This document shows, piece by piece, positions 44,241 to 57,523 of a DNA stretch of 64,000 nt. The notes beneath the pieces were generated by a model that was not told the origin of the DNA, ran no database searches, and worked only from the letters and a program-made list of their open reading frames with translations. The DNA is from Corynebacterium aurimucosum ATCC 700975 (GTDB lineage Bacteria; Actinomycetota; Actinomycetes; Mycobacteriales; Mycobacteriaceae), in contig NZ_VDTC01000008.1 of NCBI RefSeq assembly GCF_007672725.1, positions 105,482 to 169,481 of the forward strand. Reading direction: 5' to 3'. Within the stretch, counting starts at the first letter, position 1. Each line of letters opens with the position of its first letter. Both the position numbers and the translations under genes were made by a program.

Positions 44241-45704
44241 ATGAACCTCAACATCGATCTCTCCGTCTGGCAGCTTGTGCTGCTGATCATTGACTACGGC
44301 ATCAAAATCATCGCCATCGGCGTGGTCCCCGAAGGCCGCCGCCCGTCTAGCTCCACCGCTTGGCTGCTGGCCATTCTGGTGCTGCCTATCGTAGGCCTGC
44401 CCCTGTTCTTGCTCATGGGCTCGCCCTATATCAACCGCCGGCGCCACCGCATCCAGCAAGAGGCCAACGCACTGCTTAACGACGTCACCGCCTCCACCCC
44501 CAACCACCCCTCCGGCCGCCTCTCCCCGGAGGTGGAATCCCTCATCCAGCTCAACCGCAACCTCACCGGGCACCCGGCTCTGATTGGGCATAACAAGGGC
44601 TTGCATGCCTCCTATGAGGAGGCCATCCTGGCCATGGCGCGGGCGGTGGACCGCGCGGAAAAGTACGTGCTCATTGAGATCTACATCCAGTCCTGGGATG
44701 AGGTGACCGACGTCTTCTTCCAATCCCTAGCGCGCGCCCGCCAGCGCGGAGTGGAGGTCAAGCTGCTGCTCGATCAGATTGGCAGCCTGAAGTACAAGGG
44801 CTACTTCACGCTGGGCAAACGCCTAAGCGCCATAGACGTCGACTGGCGGCTCATGCTTCCGCTGCAGCTGCATAAGGGCCGCTTCCGCCGCCCGGACCTG
44901 CGCAATCACCGCAAGATCGTGGTCATCGACGGCCACACGGGCTTCTTGGGCTCGATGAACATGATCAAGCGTGAATACAAGACCAAGGACCGCGCATGGA
45001 TCGACTACATGGTCGAGATGACCGGCCCTGTGGTGACGTCCTTGGCCTCAGTGTTCGCGGTGGATTGGTACCTGGAATCGGAGGAGCAGCTGTCCTTGGA
45101 CATGCAGCCCTATGACGACGCTATGACGGCGGACTCCAACCACCTCCAGTTGGTCCCCTCCGGCCCCGGCTACACCACGGAACCTAACCTGCGCATGTTC
45201 AACTCGGTGGTGCACCACGCCAAAGAAAGGCTCATCCTTTGCTCGCCCTACTTCATTCCGGACGAGTCCCTCTTGGAAGCGGTCACCACCGCGTGCTACC
45301 GCGACGTTGAGGTGGAGCTCCTGGTTTCAGCGAAGGCGGACCAGTTCATGGTCAACCACGCGCAGTCCTCCTACTACCAAGCACTTCTGGAGGCTGGCGT
45401 GCGGATCTTCCAATTCCCCGAGCCCTTCGTGCTGCACTCCAAGTTCATCCTGGCGGACCCGAATCTTCCGGAGCGCGATCCACTGTGCATGTTTGGTTCC
45501 TCCAACATGGACATGCGTTCCTTCGGCCTCAACTATGAATCAACGATGCTGGTGGCCAAGGGCGACCTCATCGAGAATTTCACCCAGCTGGCCAGGAATT
45601 ACAAGAAGGTCTGCCACGAGCTCACCCTCGAGGAGTGGAACGAGCGCGGCCTGCTGCGCCGCTACGTGGACAACGTCATGCGCCTGACCTCGGCGCTGCA
45701 GTAG
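44241..45704 (+). CDS. cls: cardiolipin synthase (phospholipase D family)
   Basis: Cls makes cardiolipin from phosphatidylglycerol or related lipids. The 487-residue protein has two N-terminal membrane helices (about 10-30 and 38-58) and two HKD catalytic motifs: NHRKIVVIDGHTGFLGSMN near residues 221-239 and LHSKFILAD followed by FGSSNMDMRS near 397-425. A GQLxSLKxxGY-like substrate region lies between them. It follows xthA by six bases and may share its transcript. Confidence 0.94.
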   Translation: MNLNIDLSVWQLVLLIIDYGIKIIAIGVVPEGRRPSSSTAWLLAILVLPIVGLPLFLLMGSPYINRRRHRIQQEANALLNDVTASTPNHPSGRLSPEVESLIQLNRNLTGHPALIGHNKGLHASYEEAILAMARAVDRAEKYVLIEIYIQSWDEVTDVFFQSLARARQRGVEVKLLLDQIGSLKYKGYFTLGKRLSAIDVDWRLMLPLQLHKGRFRRPDLRNHRKIVVIDGHTGFLGSMNMIKREYKTKDRAWIDYMVEMTGPVVTSLASVFAVDWYLESEEQLSLDMQPYDDAMTADSNHLQLVPSGPGYTTEPNLRMFNSVVHHAKERLILCSPYFIPDESLLEAVTTACYRDVEVELLVSAKADQFMVNHAQSSYYQALLEAGVRIFQFPEPFVLHSKFILADPNLPERDPLCMFGSSNMDMRSFGLNYESTMLVAKGDLIENFTQLARNYKKVCHELTLEEWNERGLLRRYVDNVMRLTSALQ

Positions 45705-45776
45705 CAAGCACATGCGGGCCCACACCTTGCTGCGGTAGGGCAGCATGGACCTGCAGATGGTTCCAGCCAGAAGTCT

Positions 45777-45868
45777 CCAGTCAAACGGTTCCAGTCAAAC
45801 GGTTCCTCTGGGGGCAAACAAACCTTCTGCGAGGCGGTAGATGGTTCGTTTGGGGGCAAACGAACCAT
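45777..45868. repeat. cluster of direct and inverted repeats between convergent genes
   Basis: CCAGTCAAACGGTT occurs twice in tandem (45777-45790, 45791-45804). Two copies of a 24-base palindromic element follow at 45801-45824 and 45843-45866, 42 bases apart. In the second, ATGGTTCGTTT (45841-45851) and AAACGAACCAT (45858-45868) are perfect complements around GGGGGC. The region lies in the 232-base gap between cls and the MFS gene, which otherwise shows nothing. Confidence 0.8.
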
Positions 45869-45936
45869 ATGACTAGAACCATCTCTGAGAATGACAAGGC
45901 GCCATCTGGGAGATGCCTTATGCTCAATGGCGTACG

Positions 45937-47112
45937 CTAGGCGGCGCCGCGGGCCAGCCGCGTGGATACCACAAGGCCGCACAGCGAGATGAAGCTGCAG
46001 CACACCATTCCGGTGGCCATGGTCAGGGCCGCATTTGAGCCCCAACCCATGAGCGGGCTGATGGCGCTGGCCAGCAAGGACTGACCAAAGCCCATGATGG
46101 CGGACACGCTGCCCGCGCGCGGGCGCATGAGGCCCGTGGCCAGCGCGGTCGCATTGCCCATGATGAAACCGGTCGGCGCCACACACGCAAAGAGCACGAG
46201 GAGGCACGCCCACACCGGGGCGCCGAGCAGCACCGACAGCAACAAGAGCACCCCACACGCAAGAACGCCGCAAACACCGACGCGCAGCATGACCGCCGGG
46301 GAGACCGAATCCATGGCTCGCGAATTCACCAGCGTGGCCATAAAGAGGCCCACGGAGTTGATGCCGAAAACCAGCGAATAGCCCAACGGCGAAAAGCCCC
46401 ACTGGTTCTGCACCACGAAGGCCGAGGCTGAGATGTAGCAAAACATCGAACAGAAGCCGAAGGCCATGGTCACCAGGTAGGCCCACACCCGGGCATTGGT
46501 CAGGACCGCCCAGTAGTTTCCCGCCACCGTGCGGAACAACCCAGCGCGGGAGCGCCCACCCGCGGTTTCCGGGACGATGGCGATCGCCAGCACCAACTGC
46601 ACCGCATGCAGCCCGGCAAGCACCCAAAAGATGCCGCGCCAGCCCAGCGGCTCCGCCAGGACACCGCCGAGCACCGGGGCCACCGCCGGCGCGATGCCCT
46701 GCAGCGCCATGAGCAGCGAATAAGCCTTCGCGGCAGCCGCGCCGTGCACGAGGTCAGGTACCACCGCGCGGGCCAGTACCACGCACGCGCCGCCGCCGAG
46801 GCCCTGCAGCACGCGGGCGGCCACGAGCACGGTGGCGGTCGGAGCCAGCGCCGCCAACACGGAGGCCACCAGCGCGAGGCAGGCACCGGCGATGAGGAGG
46901 CGTTTGCGCCCGATGGCGTCGGAAAGCGGGCCCATCACGAGCTGGCCCACGCCCATGCCGATGAAGAAGCCCGAAATGGTCAGCTGGACCATCGCCCGGG
47001 TGGTGCCCAGATCGGAGAGGATCTCCGGCATCACCGGCAAATACATATCAGTGGCAAAAGGCGCTGTTGCGGACAACAGCGCCAATGTAGCCAGGAGTGG
47101 AAAAGGAATCAC
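45937..47112 (-). CDS. MFS multidrug exporter, Bcr/CflA-like
   Basis: The GTG at 47112 gives 391 residues and overlaps the permease stop by four bases (GTGA). The frame is open further upstream, but that part is permease coding sequence. It has twelve hydrophobic segments. FATDMYLPVMPEI near the start and GPLSDAIGRKRLL (the A-loop) near 61-73 are Bcr/CflA hallmarks, and RVLQGLGGGACVVLARAVV matches the motif-C region. It probably expels drugs by proton antiport. Being coupled to an ABC-2 exporter, it may serve the same detoxification response. Confidence 0.88.
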   Translation of the reverse strand: MIPFPLLATLALLSATAPFATDMYLPVMPEILSDLGTTRAMVQLTISGFFIGMGVGQLVMGPLSDAIGRKRLLIAGACLALVASVLAALAPTATVLVAARVLQGLGGGACVVLARAVVPDLVHGAAAAKAYSLLMALQGIAPAVAPVLGGVLAEPLGWRGIFWVLAGLHAVQLVLAIAIVPETAGGRSRAGLFRTVAGNYWAVLTNARVWAYLVTMAFGFCSMFCYISASAFVVQNQWGFSPLGYSLVFGINSVGLFMATLVNSRAMDSVSPAVMLRVGVCGVLACGVLLLLSVLLGAPVWACLLVLFACVAPTGFIMGNATALATGLMRPRAGSVSAIMGFGQSLLASAISPLMGWGSNAALTMATGMVCCSFISLCGLVVSTRLARGAA

Positions 47113-47873
47113 GCGTCGCGCTGCTCCAGCACGATGACGCCGAAAATCCACAGCACCGCGGCCCAACCGAAGAAGACGAGGGCCTCAAAGCCTACCGATG
47201 ACCACGGCGCGTTCTCATCGACATAGTTCACCGCCCAGTTCTGGAAGGCGGTAAAGGGCATGAAGTGAATGGCCTTATCACCCACCGTCGGCAGCACACG
47301 CACGATGTTTTCCAAGCCCAAGTACAAGATGAGGGAAATCGCCACTGTGCCGGCGGTCTGCCGCAACAGCATGCCCAGGCCCTGCACGAAAGCAACCACG
47401 CCGAAGGCCGCGAGCGGGAAGGACCACAGCATATATTTGCCGTCCTCGCTGGCAAAGGGCTGGAAAGCCTCCGCCGCCGATTCGTTCGTCGTCATATCCG
47501 CCAACACAAAGATGTACACCAGGCTCAAGAAAGCAATAATGGCCGCGATGACGCCGTAGAGCAGCAGCTTGGCACAGGCCACTGTCCAGCGCTTCGGGTT
47601 GGCCATGAAGGTCAAAGATTGCGTCTTATAGCGGTACTCCGTGGTCACCACCATCGCGCCCTGGATCATTATGATCGGCATGCCCATGAGCAAGAGGATG
47701 GAGGCCAAGGCCCGCTCCTGCAGCGGGCTAATGCCCAACACCGCCTCGCCCGCGTTCAGCGAGTTCAGCAGCGTCCAGCCCGTCACGATGAGAATGATGA
47801 GGGCCGTGGTCCACCAGAAGGACTTCGTCGTGCGCAGCTTCGTCCACTCCGCATGCACAGTGTTGAAAAACAT
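47109..47873 (-). CDS. ABC-2 type transporter permease
   Basis: The 254-residue membrane protein starts HAEWTKLRTTKSFWWTT, a typical ABC-2 exporter N-terminus (AEWxKLRT). It has six hydrophobic segments, and TTEYRYKTQSLTFMANPKR near 78-96 is the conserved cytoplasmic loop of actinobacterial members. It overlaps the ATPase gene by one base (TAATG) and the MFS gene by four. Confidence 0.92.
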   Translation of the reverse strand: MFFNTVHAEWTKLRTTKSFWWTTALIILIVTGWTLLNSLNAGEAVLGISPLQERALASILLLMGMPIIMIQGAMVVTTEYRYKTQSLTFMANPKRWTVACAKLLLYGVIAAIIAFLSLVYIFVLADMTTNESAAEAFQPFASEDGKYMLWSFPLAAFGVVAFVQGLGMLLRQTAGTVAISLILYLGLENIVRVLPTVGDKAIHFMPFTAFQNWAVNYVDENAPWSSVGFEALVFFGWAAVLWIFGVIVLEQRDA

Positions 47874-48811
47874 TAGCGCTGTACCCCTTCCTTCGGTGCC
47901 GCCGCCTGGTACTGCACCGCGCGTTCCGTCATAGCCACGTAGGCCTCTTCCAGCGAGGCGCGGTGGAGCGTCAATTCCGTCAGCGGCACACCCGTGGAAT
48001 AAGCCAGCTGACCCACGTAATCCGTGGTTTGGTTCGGAATAACCAAGGTGCGGCGCTGCTCCTCATCGACCGACTCGCTATACGTGATGCCGGCCTCCTT
48101 CAGCGCCGAGCCGAACTCGCGCAGGTGCTCCGAGCGCACGATAACCGAGGCACTGGAGTTTTCCTTGACAAAGTCATAGGTGCGTTGATTAGCCAAGAGC
48201 CTGCCGCGGCCAATCACCACGAGGTGGTCCGCGGTTTGCGCCATCTCCGCCAGCAAGTGCGAGGAGATAAGCACCGTGCGGCCCTCCGCCGCCAGCGCCC
48301 GCACGAGCGAGCGCACCCAGCGAATACCTTCCGGATCTAGGCCGTTGACCGGCTCATCCAGGATCAGCACGCCCGGATCCCCCAACAGGGCGGCCGCCAG
48401 GCCGAGGCGCTGGCCCATACCGAGGGAGAAGCCGCCGGCCTTCTTGCCCGCAACATCGGCCAAGCCCACAAGACCCAGCACCTCGTCGACGCGGGAAGTA
48501 GGAATGCCATTAGCCTGCGCCATCCACGTCAGGTGGTTGGCGGCGGTGCGGTTGGCGTGGACGGCTTTGGCGTCGAGAAGCGCGCCCACCTCGCGCAGCG
48601 GGTTCTTCAGCTCGCGGTAGGGCTTGCCGTGCACCAGAGCAGTGCCAGCGGTGGGCTTGTCCAAACCCAGAATCATGCGCATCGTCGTTGATTTTCCAGC
48701 GCCGTTTGGTCCCAGAAAGCCGGTCACTTGTCCCGGCTTCACCTGGAAGGTGAGGTCATCGACGGCGCGGACAGACTTGTACTGTTTGGTCAGTCCGGCT
48801 ACTTCAATCAT
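47873..48811 (-). CDS. ABC transporter ATP-binding protein (DrrA/NatA-like)
   Basis: The 312-residue ATPase has Walker A GPNGAGKST near residue 34, the Q-loop region, signature FSLGMGQRLGLAAALL, Walker B VLILDEPVNGLDPEG and the switch His in LISSHLLAEM. A C-terminal extension of about 90 residues is typical of the antibiotic-exporter ATPases. It pairs with the ABC-2 permease, with which it shares a TAATG overlap. Confidence 0.94.
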   Translation of the reverse strand: MIEVAGLTKQYKSVRAVDDLTFQVKPGQVTGFLGPNGAGKSTTMRMILGLDKPTAGTALVHGKPYRELKNPLREVGALLDAKAVHANRTAANHLTWMAQANGIPTSRVDEVLGLVGLADVAGKKAGGFSLGMGQRLGLAAALLGDPGVLILDEPVNGLDPEGIRWVRSLVRALAAEGRTVLISSHLLAEMAQTADHLVVIGRGRLLANQRTYDFVKENSSASVIVRSEHLREFGSALKEAGITYSESVDEEQRRTLVIPNQTTDYVGQLAYSTGVPLTELTLHRASLEEAYVAMTERAVQYQAAAPKEGVQR

Positions 48812-48850
48812 GTCCTACAGCGTGCCACAGGTTCCCGCCGCGCGCCTGTA

Positions 48851-49339
48851 TCAGCTGCTGATTTCCTCCCAGCGCTCCAGCAAACGCGGCAGCGCTTCCC
48901 GGAAGGGAGCCAAGAGCTCTAGCTCTTCTACCTGGTTAAACGGCACCCAGCGCAGCTCGGCGGACTCCGCATTGGCGGTTGTCTCCAGCCGCTGGCCCGA
49001 GACAGTCCGCGCCAACACCGTGGTATAGGTCCAGCCTTCCTCGAAAGGCCCAGAGGTGACCAGCGCATCCAGCACCTCGATGTCTGAGGCCGAGATTCCG
49101 GTTTCCTCCGCCGTCTCCCTCAGCGCTGCCTGCTCCGGGGACTCCGGCTTATCCCGCGCCCCGCCCGGGATTCCCCAGGTCCCGCCATTATTCGTCCACG
49201 TGGCGCGGTGCTGGAGCAACACCTCATCCCCCGCCACCAAGAAAAGGCCAGCAGCTCCAAACTTGCCCCATACCGGCACCCCGCCCGGCCCCTTAGACCA
49301 GCCATCACCGGAGAGTTCTGGGTTTACGCGTGTACACAT
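48851..49339 (-). CDS. NUDIX hydrolase (MutT3-like)
   Basis: The Nudix box runs from GGARDKPESPEQAALRE to TAEETGI (about residues 57-80) and fits GX5EX7REUXEEXGU. The ATG at 49339 gives 162 residues; a GTG three codons earlier is possible. A TATCGT -10-like box nine bases upstream hints at a leaderless transcript. A mutT-type gene divergent from glnX is also found in mycobacteria (mutT3 beside Rv0412c). It probably sanitises oxidised or other nucleotides. Confidence 0.9.
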   Translation of the reverse strand: MCTRVNPELSGDGWSKGPGGVPVWGKFGAAGLFLVAGDEVLLQHRATWTNNGGTWGIPGGARDKPESPEQAALRETAEETGISASDIEVLDALVTSGPFEEGWTYTTVLARTVSGQRLETTANAESAELRWVPFNQVEELELLAPFREALPRLLERWEEISS

Positions 49340-49423
49340 GCCTTCCACGATACGTCAGAAGCAGCCCGCGCCACCCTGCCCCAAATCATCGCGCGACGCG
49401 GTCGAGGGCGCTATCCTTAGGGA

Positions 49424-50859
49424 ATGACCGGCCCGGCCACCGAACTGCGCGAGCACTCCCCCGAATCATGGGGCGATCACTGGCTCGATGAAGTCACCGA
49501 GCCCGCCAGCCCGGCATTTGGCCGCCCGACGCAGCTGGCCATGAGCTCCTTCGCCGGCCCCGCGCGCGTCATCCGGCGCCTCTATGGCTTCGCGGCCACC
49601 ACGCCCGGCAAGCTTTTTACGGTCACCGTCATCCTCACCGTCGCGCTGGCGGCGGCCGGTTTTTCCATGTCTTCATCCTCGGCTTCAAGGCACGATGATT
49701 TGGATACCTTGCTGACCTCCACCGAGCCGATGTCGAATGCGGCGCACCACCTCTACACCAACCTATCCCTGGCGGATACCGTGGCCACCACCGGCTTCGT
49801 GCAGGCGGGCGTGGAGCCGGAGGTGAACCGCAACCGCTATAACGAGGCCATCGATGCCGCCTCCGTCGCCGCCACGGAGGCCATCGTGGGCACCTCCGCG
49901 GAGGATGAGCGCGTGCGCGAGCTCGTCACGTTTATCCAACGCAAGCTGCCGGTGTATACCGCGCTCGTGGAAAAGGCCCGCGTCAATCACCGCGCGGGCC
50001 ATGCCGTGGCGAATTCCTATATGTCCAATGCCTCGGCGCTCATGCGGACCCAGATCCTCCCCGCCGCCGCGGAGCTGTTCACCTTGACGTCGGAAAAGGT
50101 GAGCCAACAGCAGCAGCGCCTGACCCGCCCGCAGTGGGTGCCACTATCTGGTCTGGTCGCCGCTCTCATCTTCCTCGGCCTGGCGCAGTGGTGGCTGTGG
50201 CGGCTGACCCGCCGGCGCTTCAACCGCGGTTTCGTGGTGGCCACGGGCCTGTTGTTCCTGGCGCTGGTGTGGGCCTCCGCCTCCAACTTCGCCACGTGGG
50301 CCTCGGGCCACCAGGGTTTCGAGACGGTATCGCGCCCCTGGGACTCGCTGACCGCCTCCCGCATCGAGGCCCAGCAGATGCGCACCTCGGAGACTCTCGC
50401 CTTGGTTCTGCGCTCCTCCCAGCAGGACATGTCCGTGCACTTTAATTCCACGGTGTACTCCGTCAACCAGGCTCTGCGGGACTATGAGCAGGCGCTTGTC
50501 GACGACGACTTCCCCTCCTCCGATCCCACCCTGATTCCCCGCGCGAAGCAGGCAGTGGAAGATTGGACGACCACGCACGAGAACTTCATGGAGGATCTCT
50601 CCATGGGTGACTACGATGCCGCGCTGTACCAGGCCACCGCCATCGATCCGGACGGTGACCCCACCGCCGCCAGTGCTTTCAACGCTGTGGATAATTCCTT
50701 GGCCGCGCTCATCGACCAGGCCCGCGACGCCATGCGCACCTACCTAGTCCAGGGGCTCAACGCCATGACCATGGTGTCTACCGGCGTGCTCCTGGCCACC
50801 TTCGGCGCGATTATCGCCGTGTGGTTGGGAATCCGTCCCCGTCTGCAGGAGTACCTGTG

Positions 50860-50860
<1 letters not shown>
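49424..50860 (+). CDS. glnX: GlnX, membrane signalling partner of PknG
   Basis: The 478-residue membrane protein has hydrophobic segments near 62-82, 240-262, 270-290 and 447-470. Two extracytoplasmic helical domains (about 85-238 and 292-445) resemble four-helix sensor bundles. Together with glnH and pknG downstream it matches the C. glutamicum GlnX-GlnH-PknG pathway: GlnH binds Asp or Glu, GlnX relays across the membrane, and PknG phosphorylates OdhI. A TATCCT box six bases before the ATG suggests a leaderless start. The stop overlaps glnH (TGATG). Confidence 0.88.
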
Positions 50861-54563
<3,703 letters not shown>

Positions 54564-54583
54564 GTGCCGGCTTTCGCCGGCAC
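54564..54583. terminator. hairpin between convergent pknG and ackA
   Basis: GTGCCGGC and GCCGGCAC form a perfect eight-base stem with TTTC loop directly after the pknG stop. It can serve both strands, although no T-run follows. Confidence 0.65.
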
Positions 54584-54589
54584 GTAGAA

Positions 54590-55810
54590 CTAGTACAGGC
54601 CCGCCTCCCGGGCCATGGCCGCGATGCCCGCGGACTTCTGCGCGATGGCCAGTTCCTCGTTGGTCGGCACCACGAAGACCTTGACCTGGGATTCCGCGGT
54701 CGAAATCATGCGCGGCTCCTTCGAGCGCACGAGGTTGGCTTCCTTGTCGAAGTCAATGCCGTACATGTCCAGGTTGTACAGCGAATCCTGGCGGACCTCG
54801 GTATCGTTCTCACCCACGCCGGCGGTAAACGTAATCGCGTCCACGCGGCCCAGCGCAATCATGTATGCACCGATGAAGCGGCGCAGCTGGTGGATGTAGA
54901 TGTTATAGGCCAGCCAGGCATCCTGGTCCTCGTTGTTGATGCGCTCGCGCAGCACGCGGAAATCGTTGACACCCGCAATGCCCTTCACACCGGAGCGCTT
55001 GTTCAGAAGGTTATCGATCTCATCGATCGACATGCCTGCCTCACGGGAGAGGTGGAAGATGATACCCGGGTCAATATCACCCGAGCGCGTGCCCATGGCC
55101 AGACCCGCCAGTGGGGTGAGGCCCATCGAGGTATCGATCGGGCGGCCGTTGCGAATCGCCGCCGCCGAAGCACCGTTGCCCAAGTGCAGCGTGATCTGGT
55201 GGACGTGGCCCGGGTCGCGGTCCAAGAGCTTCGGCACCTGCTGCGAGACGAACTCGTGGGAGGTTCCGTGGAAGCCGTAGCGGCGGATATCGTACTGCGA
55301 GGCCACATCGTTATTGATGGCATAGAGCGCGGCCGCCGGCGGCATGTGGTTGAAGAAGGCCGTATCAAAGACCGCCACGTGCGGGATGTCCGGCAGCAGC
55401 TTGCGCGCCACGCGGATGCCGTCCAGGTTGGCCGGGTTGTGCAGCGGCGCGAGCGGGATGAGGTCCTCGATCATGGACTCGATCTGATCCACGATGAGCT
55501 GCGGCTCGCTGAACAGGCGCCCGCCGTGCACAACGCGGTGCCCCACGGCGATGACCTCCACATCCGTCGGACCCACTCCGTGCTCGTGCATGATGCCGAA
55601 GGCACGGTCAAGGCCGAAGGAGTGGGTGGGAATCTCCAGCTCTTCCTTGTATTCCTCACCGCCCGTCTTGACGGTTACCGCACCCTGCGGCTCGCCGACC
55701 TGTTCCACCAAGCCGGAGACCAGCGGGGTATCCGTGGCCGAGCTTTCCGGGTCCACCAGTTGGAACTTAACCGAGGAGGAACCCGAGTTGAGAACGAGTA
55801 CGTACGCCAT
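54590..55810 (-). CDS. ackA: acetate kinase
   Basis: AckA interconverts acetyl-phosphate plus ADP and acetate plus ATP. The 406-residue protein begins [18 protein letters not shown] with the metal-binding Asn. It has the family signatures [13 protein letters not shown] near 170-182, [11 protein letters not shown] near 202-212 and [10 protein letters not shown], plus a C-terminal FTAGVGEN. The ATG directly follows the pta stop, forming the classical pta-ackA operon. Confidence 0.97.
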   Translation of the reverse strand: MAYVLVLNSGSSSVKFQLVDPESSATDTPLVSGLVEQVGEPQGAVTVKTGGEEYKEELEIPTHSFGLDRAFGIMHEHGVGPTDVEVIAVGHRVVHGGRLFSEPQLIVDQIESMIEDLIPLAPLHNPANLDGIRVARKLLPDIPHVAVFDTAFFNHMPPAAALYAINNDVASQYDIRRYGFHGTSHEFVSQQVPKLLDRDPGHVHQITLHLGNGASAAAIRNGRPIDTSMGLTPLAGLAMGTRSGDIDPGIIFHLSREAGMSIDEIDNLLNKRSGVKGIAGVNDFRVLRERINNEDQDAWLAYNIYIHQLRRFIGAYMIALGRVDAITFTAGVGENDTEVRQDSLYNLDMYGIDFDKEANLVRSKEPRMISTAESQVKVFVVPTNEELAIAQKSAGIAAMAREAGLY

Positions 55811-57175
55811 CTACTTCACCCCTGCCTGGATAGCGGTAATAGCCACCGTGTTGATGATGTCCGGAACCGTCGCGCCACGCGAGAGGTCATTGACCGGCTT
55901 GTTCAGCCCCTGCAGAATCGGGCCCACCGCCAATGCGCCACCGGTGCGCTGCGCCGTCTTATAACCAATGTTGCCGGCCTCCAGGTCCGGGAAGACGAAG
56001 ACCGTAGCCTTACCCGCAACGGCGGATTCCGGCGCCTTCTTGGCGGCCACGCCGGGGTCACAGGCAGCGTCGAACTGCAGCGGACCATCCACCGCCACGG
56101 AGGAATCGATGCCGCGAGCTACCTCGACGGCCTGCGTCACCTTCTCCACGTCCGGGCCAGCGCCCGAGGTACCCGTCGAGTAGGACAGCAGCGCCACGCG
56201 CGGGTCCAGGCCAAACTGTGCCGCGGTCTGCGCGGACACGATGGCGATCTCGCCGAGCTGCTCCGGGGTCGGGTTCGGGTTCACCGCGCAATCACCGAAC
56301 GCCCACAGGCGGCCCGGCATCACCATGAGGAAGATGGAGGAAACCACGGAAGCCTCCGGCTTGGTCTTGATGATCTGGAAGGAAGGCTTAATGGTGTGCG
56401 CCGTGGTGTGCGCCGCGCCGGAGACCATGCCATCGGCCAAGCCCTTGTGCACCATCATCGTGGCGAAGTAGGACACGTCCTTCATGGTCTCGCGCGCCTG
56501 CTCCAGCGTCACGCCCTTCTTCTTGCGCAGCTCCGCAAAGTCCGCTGCAAATTCCTCCGCCAACGGGGATTCCAGGTGGTTGATGATCTCCACGCTACTC
56601 AGGTCGATCCCGAGTTCCTGGGCGCGCTTTTCGACGTCCCCGTCACCCAGAATCGTCAGCTTCGCCACCTTGCCCTTGATGAGCTCCCCCGCGGCCTGAA
56701 GGATGCGGTCATCCTCGCCCTCCGGCAGCACGATGTGCGCCCCGATTTCGCGGGCCTGATCCAGAAGCTGCTTCTGGAAGAGCTCGGCGCACATATAGGG
56801 CTCGATGTCCTCCAGGGAGGAAATCGCACTGGGGACGGAGGAGACGTCGCCCACCGCGCCCACCACGGTGGCGCCCACCGAGCGCGCGTGCTCCAGTGCC
56901 AGCTCTGCGGCGCGGTCAGGCGCGTCGGAAACCAGCACGAAGGGCAGGCCCAGAGCGGCTGCGGCCTTGGCGTCAAAGTCCATAACGCCTGTTCCCTGAA
57001 GGACCAGGTTGCCCGCGGGGGCGTTGTCCAAAACCTCGCTGAGCGTGGTTCCCAAGTCATCGACCTGGGCGAAGGTGGCTCCTAGTTCCTGAGCCACAGC
57101 AGCAACGTCCAAGCCGTCGAAGCCGCGCCCGATGACGCTGATAAAGGCAGAATTGCGTGAGGACTTGGCGGTCAT
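55811..57175 (-). CDS. pta: phosphate acetyltransferase
   Basis: Pta converts acetyl-CoA and phosphate to acetyl-phosphate. I choose the ATG at 57175 (454 residues) because AGAAAGG lies six bases upstream; the frame extends 18 codons further. The N-terminal third is a DRTGG/P-loop-like regulatory region (about 10-125). The catalytic PTA_PTB domain covers about 130-450: IVLPEGEDDRIL, DGMVSGAAHTTAHTIKPS (in the centre) and the final LQGLNKPVNDLSRGA are characteristic. It is divergent from the PTS gene across 348 bases. Confidence 0.96.
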   Translation of the reverse strand: MTAKSSRNSAFISVIGRGFDGLDVAAVAQELGATFAQVDDLGTTLSEVLDNAPAGNLVLQGTGVMDFDAKAAAALGLPFVLVSDAPDRAAELALEHARSVGATVVGAVGDVSSVPSAISSLEDIEPYMCAELFQKQLLDQAREIGAHIVLPEGEDDRILQAAGELIKGKVAKLTILGDGDVEKRAQELGIDLSSVEIINHLESPLAEEFAADFAELRKKKGVTLEQARETMKDVSYFATMMVHKGLADGMVSGAAHTTAHTIKPSFQIIKTKPEASVVSSIFLMVMPGRLWAFGDCAVNPNPTPEQLGEIAIVSAQTAAQFGLDPRVALLSYSTGTSGAGPDVEKVTQAVEVARGIDSSVAVDGPLQFDAACDPGVAAKKAPESAVAGKATVFVFPDLEAGNIGYKTAQRTGGALAVGPILQGLNKPVNDLSRGATVPDIINTVAITAIQAGVK

Positions 57176-57398
57176 GACCAACCTTTCTCTGCATAGAAGG
57201 TGTGTACCCGGGGTCACAATTTGGGACACACAGTGACACTACGACACTTTCACAGTACGGGAACACACCCTTACTCGCCGCCTGCTTGACGCTTTTCCTC
57301 ATCAACTTCCCAGGCCACCGACACCTATGCCGGGGCCAAAGTGTGCTATCCCACAGAAACTTGTCTCCCGTGAGCACCCCGGAGTAGGCTCCTAACCA

Positions 57399-57421
57399 GG
57401 ATTGTTACTTCGGGCAAGACC
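57399..57421 (+). promoter_or_regulatory. RAT (ribonucleic antiterminator) site for a BglG/LicT-type protein
   Basis: The leader contains GGATTGTTACTTC immediately followed by GGGCAAGACC. This agrees closely with the LicT/BglG-family RAT, whose conserved halves are GGATTGTTACT and GGCAAAACC. Its last bases are the first bases of the terminator stem, so the two structures are mutually exclusive. The antiterminator gene that would bind it is the next but one downstream. Confidence 0.82.
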
Positions 57422-57486
57422 TAGGCTCCCCACTCTTAGCCGCGTGGGGATGGTTCGCTATGAACCATTGTGGCCTAGGTCTTTTG
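57416..57486 (+). terminator. conditional terminator in the PTS leader
   Basis: AAGACCTAGGC (57416-57426) pairs with GCCTAGGTCTT (57473-57483) and is followed by T's. Inside it are two smaller hairpins: CCCCAC with GTGGGG (57428-57449), and ATGGTTC with GAACCAT (57450-57468), giving a cloverleaf. It overlaps the RAT and lies about 40 bases before the PTS ATG. Confidence 0.8.
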
Positions 57487-57523
57487 TGGTTTTCACAGGC
57501 CCTTAACTCGCGAAAGGATTCTC

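Larger units (their letters stand above)
57176..57523. other. divergent regulatory region of pta-ackA and the PTS gene
   Basis: About 350 bases without a gene. The left part (57176-57330) must hold the pta promoter and has several ACAC/TCACA elements but no good match to the GlxR consensus. The right part contains the RAT and intrinsic terminator. AAAGGA lies eight bases before the PTS ATG. Confidence 0.6.

Noticed and set aside
54890..57085. 731-codon open frame on the plus strand
   Set aside because: It spans the reverse strand of both ackA and pta, including their junction. Its translation is a shadow of those genes.
57200..57260. Possible GlxR (CRP-type) site before pta
   Set aside because: Several GTGT and TCACA half-sites occur, but none has the TGTGA-N6-TCACA spacing, so I do not report a site.
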